A stretch of DNA of 25,034 nt. It comes from Candidatus Hodarchaeota archaeon. GTDB lineage: Archaea; Asgardarchaeota; Heimdallarchaeia; Hodarchaeales; YT1-057. Under the pieces are notes generated by a model that worked only from the letters and a program-made list of their open reading frames with translations, was not told the DNA's origin and made no database searches. The stretch is taken from contig JAEOTI010000130.1 in the NCBI GenBank assembly GCA_016839955.1, positions 1 through 25,034 on the forward strand, given 5' to 3'. The translations under genes were made by a program, and so were the position numbers. Below, piece by piece: positions 22,843 to 25,034 of the stretch. Positions within the stretch are counted from its first letter, which is position 1. Every line of letters begins with the position of its first letter.

Positions 22843-23904
22843 TTGAACTATTCAATACCAACTGACGATGTAGGGAGCTTTCCAATTCCTAAAGGACTTA
22901 ATCGGGAAGATATTACTAAAGCTGCCTCTCTTACACATCGGATGTTGGTTAAAGGGACTCATCTGCAGAGCTTACGTAAGAATAAATTCATAAATTCGAA
23001 ATTTCTCTTACCTGTATTGGACTCATTTCAGCAGAAGCGTAAAACAGGAATAAATTGGCCGAACTATCCTCAATTTCGAAATATGAATTATCAATTTTTG
23101 GATTTTCTTGAGTCAGACCTTACAATATCGTATGAAAAAGCTCTGATACCTGAACTATGTGTTATTCAGGATTATGCACAAGAGAACTATGATCAAACGG
23201 GTGAAAAAATAGAGTGTCGTGTTTGTATAGCTGGTCCCCTAGAACTAGGCCTCCAACTATATGGTCCAAATCTCTCTCATGATGTGGTTAATCTTCTTGC
23301 TGAGTCTGTAAACAAATTTATTCAAAATTCTTGTATTCAGACAGAATATTTTGAAGTCCCCCTAATTGTTGTTGATGAACCAAGTCTAGGCGTACGTGAT
23401 ATCACAAATGTAGACGATAAGACGATAACTACCAGCCTTGTAAAAGCTTTGGAAGGAACGGAAAATTTCGAAGTTTTAATCCATCTTCATTCTTTAACTC
23501 GTCTTGAACCAGTGTTAGAAGTTCCTAGTATATCAATCATTGGTGCTGAATTTGCCAATGAACCATCAAATATTGCATTTCTTTCAAATGAGGTTTTAAA
23601 TGAATTTAATAAGAAGATACGAGCTGGAGTTGCAATAACCAGTCTGGACTCATTAGTTCTCAAATATGTTGAAAAGCATGGTGTGAACCCAAAAGAATTC
23701 TATCAATCCGCTAATAAGCTCATTGAGACTATTGAATCTGTAAACACAATAAAATCACATTTAAATAAAGTATTTAACAAATTTGGAAAAAATGTTGCCC
23801 TTGCAGGACCCGACTGTGGACTAGGAGCGTGGATATTCCAAGAAGTTGCTCTGGAGTTGCTTCAAAGAGTAAACAAAGCAGTAACCAGCTTTGAAACAGT
23901 ATAA
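22843..23904 (+). CDS. Core-MetE-like (UROD/MetE superfamily) methyltransferase, unusual zinc site
   Basis: Zinc methyltransferase TIM barrel of 353 residues, like the C-terminal half of cobalamin-independent methionine synthase. Signs: TDDVGSFPIP at the start (family TTVVGSFP), VVDEPSLG at 176-183, a strand leading to LIHLHSL (212-218), AE at 235-236 and GPDCGLGAW (322-330). The expected zinc ligands are H214, a residue at 216, E236 and C325; MetE has H-x-C, whereas here 216 is His. In folate-independent methionine synthases of archaea the methyl donor is a corrinoid protein; the same superfamily also includes other thiol methyltransferases. TTG 22843 with AGGA 13 bases upstream. Convergent with lipS2. 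Homocysteine methylation is likely but not certain. Confidence 0.8.
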   Translation: MNYSIPTDDVGSFPIPKGLNREDITKAASLTHRMLVKGTHLQSLRKNKFINSKFLLPVLDSFQQKRKTGINWPNYPQFRNMNYQFLDFLESDLTISYEKALIPELCVIQDYAQENYDQTGEKIECRVCIAGPLELGLQLYGPNLSHDVVNLLAESVNKFIQNSCIQTEYFEVPLIVVDEPSLGVRDITNVDDKTITTSLVKALEGTENFEVLIHLHSLTRLEPVLEVPSISIIGAEFANEPSNIAFLSNEVLNEFNKKIRAGVAITSLDSLVLKYVEKHGVNPKEFYQSANKLIETIESVNTIKSHLNKVFNKFGKNVALAGPDCGLGAWIFQEVALELLQRVNKAVTSFETV

Positions 23905-23920
23905 TTTGTCCGATTAGGAA

Positions 23921-24811
23921 TTAAAAAGGATAAACACAACAAGTTTCAAAACGTTCTATAGAGTATCCTTCAGCTTTTGCGTGTTTAATAAGCCCTTTAT
24001 GAGGGAGAACGATTCTATTAATGCCAGCTTGAAAAGAAATAAGATCCAAATCAGTTCCTCGGGGTCGCATACAACCTAGGGCTAATTCCACCTTGTTGGA
24101 TTGAGATCTTGTCCATTGGATAATTTTACCAACTTCTTCAGGCTTAGGGGGCATAACATTTTCCATAGGAGTTCCTTTAGTTGGCATTAGGACAAGAAAG
24201 ACAATTAAAGAAGGTTTGATAATCAAAGATGCTTTGATGGCTTCTTTAACGCCTAACATCGTTCCATGAGCAAACCCTAAACCAATATGAGGAACGACGG
24301 TTAAATCTGCGTCTATTAAAATCTTTAGATTGTCAAAATAGTCCTGAGGAGTTTTAGAAAGACCAATGACTTCATGAATTATTTTTTCATGACCTATAAC
24401 ATCTACAGAGACCACATCAACCTTAGCGGACTTTAGAGCAATAGCTTCATTAACTGAAATTAATCCAGGGTGGATATTAATGAGAAGATTAGTCTGTTCT
24501 TTTGTTTCTTTGATTATATCCAGAAAGCCAGATAGTGGTACTTTACCTTCAGCAGTATATCCTCCACTAATCAAGCACCCTATTGCTCCTTGTTTGTGAA
24601 TCCTATCTAAAACATCTTGAAGACGTTTAGGAGAAGGAGCAGCAATCATACTTTCAAGATATTTTCGATTGCAATACTGACAAGACATTTCACATGATTT
24701 ACCAGTAACTGAAATGCTTGGGAACTGCTTGGAAGGATAGTATGTACGTAAAGTCTTCCCAAATAGAAGATTACTTCGGTTACGACCGTCTGTCTCATGA
24801 AAAGTTCTCAT
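23921..24811 (-). CDS. Radical SAM enzyme, lipoyl synthase subunit LipS2-like
   Basis: Radical S-adenosylmethionine enzyme of 296 residues with the cluster motif C40-x3-C44-x2-C47 (CEMSCQYC) close to the N-terminus, SGGYTAEG (SAM region) and a TIM-barrel run that includes VDVIGHE and PHIGLGFAHG. This matches the archaeal biotin-synthase-like group COG1856, to which, as I recall, one subunit of the two-protein archaeal lipoyl synthase belongs. The C-terminus ends FETCCVYPF, offering more cysteines, perhaps for an auxiliary cluster. ATG 24811 has GGAG eleven bases upstream. It starts 43 bases after the end of a second radical-SAM-type gene at 24855, which supports the LipS1/LipS2 pair that inserts sulfur into octanoyl groups. 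The paralogue number, 1 or 2, is from memory. Confidence 0.8.
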   Translation of the reverse strand: MRTFHETDGRNRSNLLFGKTLRTYYPSKQFPSISVTGKSCEMSCQYCNRKYLESMIAAPSPKRLQDVLDRIHKQGAIGCLISGGYTAEGKVPLSGFLDIIKETKEQTNLLINIHPGLISVNEAIALKSAKVDVVSVDVIGHEKIIHEVIGLSKTPQDYFDNLKILIDADLTVVPHIGLGFAHGTMLGVKEAIKASLIIKPSLIVFLVLMPTKGTPMENVMPPKPEEVGKIIQWTRSQSNKVELALGCMRPRGTDLDLISFQAGINRIVLPHKGLIKHAKAEGYSIERFETCCVYPF

Positions 24812-24854
24812 GAAAGTCTATTCTCCAGATTTTAGGAAGATAATTATTCTAACT

Positions 24855-25034
24855 TCAATCAAAAAGTTTTTTTTGTTTGAAATCATGTTCAATAGCTTGA
24901 ATTTCATCAATTTTGAGCTTTCTAGGGAAATTATACCATGGACCCTTCACAGACTCATTGTAAAAGGGACGATTGCAATTAGGGCATCCTGAGGTTTCAA
25001 ACGGCTCTCCTAAGCTAATTAAAGCCACAGCCTC
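24855..25034 (-). CDS. 3' end of a radical SAM LipS1-like lipoyl synthase gene (partial)
   Basis: The last 59 residues and TGA stop (24857-24855) of a gene that runs off the window. It contains FETSGCPNCNRPFYNES and, further on, GPWYNFPRKLKIDEI. This cysteine-rich SGCPxCNRPFYN tail followed by YNFPR is the C-terminus I associate with archaeal biotin-synthase-related proteins (COG2516), which include the other lipoyl synthase subunit. The catalytic CxxxCxxC would be upstream, outside the window. The stop lies 43 bases before the lipS2-like start, so the two are co-transcribed. Family assignment rests on the tail alone. Confidence 0.7.
   Translation of the reverse strand, partial: EAVALISLGEPFETSGCPNCNRPFYNESVKGPWYNFPRKLKIDEIQAIEHDFKQKKLFD

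Noticed and set aside
24810..24992. 60-codon plus-strand ORF at the right end
   Set aside because: Opposite to the LipS1-like tail, which has conserved cysteine motifs; the plus frame has none.
1..25034. CRISPR arrays, tRNA and rRNA genes
   Set aside because: No regularly spaced repeats and no tRNA arm patterns or rRNA blocks were recognised by eye; a covariance-model scan would be needed to exclude small RNAs.

Overview
The window is A+T-rich and archaeal. Archaeal or archaeal/eukaryotic markers include ribosomal protein S8e, the H/ACA snoRNP protein Gar1, tRNA-splicing endonuclease, archaeal-type phosphopantetheine adenylyltransferase, a geranylgeranyl reductase for ether lipids, a CofE-family ligase and a two-gene archaeal lipoyl synthase. 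Three proteins point more specifically to an Asgard (Promethearchaeota) genome, perhaps a Heimdallarchaeia-like one: a TRAP-beta-like membrane protein beside a Get3 ATPase, a coiled-coil/polyproline protein, and a multi-membrane-span protein ending in a RING-like zinc finger. The lineage is an inference from content. Many genes start at TTG or GTG behind a GGAG-type ribosome binding site.

Layout. 1-943: a galU (UTP-glucose-1-phosphate uridylyltransferase) frame on the minus strand, broken by an in-frame TAG, and a divergent small zinc-ribbon gene. 1177-2240 (minus): endA and coaD, overlapping TTGA. 2348-3916 (plus): TRAP-beta-like protein then get3, 21 bases apart. 3968-4962 (minus): a RadA/KaiC-like protein with a lost P-loop, and a small basic putative zinc protein. 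5156-6827 (plus): a CofE/FolC2-type gamma-glutamyl ligase and dihydropteroate synthase. 6828-7383: a long gap with a richer-GC core and several hairpins. 7384-7968 (plus): the polyproline protein. 8018-9097 (minus): a 49-residue membrane peptide and a NapH-like polyferredoxin. 9197-10380 (minus): a frameshifted solo tnpB with omega-RNA-like hairpins at its end.

10567-14704: geranylgeranyl reductase, gar1, the divergent S8e gene, and an MFS-DedA pair. 14885-16098 (minus): a SWIM zinc-finger protein and a calcineurin-like phosphoesterase. 16285-20740 (plus): a tight run of DHH phosphoesterase, ecfA1, ecfA2, ecfT (energy-coupling vitamin/metal uptake module without a visible S component) and a GalE-like epimerase. 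20730-22733 (minus): the membrane-RING protein with five 16-residue repeats. 22843-23904 (plus): a core-MetE-like methyltransferase. 23921-25034 (minus): lipS2 and the 3' end of a lipS1-like gene.

Most of the window is housekeeping: CoA, tRNA/rRNA processing, pterin/F420, lipoate, lipids and transport. The parts most worth following are the TRAP-beta/Get3 pair, the polyproline protein, the membrane-RING repeat protein and the structured gap at 6828-7383. No CRISPR array, rRNA or tRNA gene was recognised.
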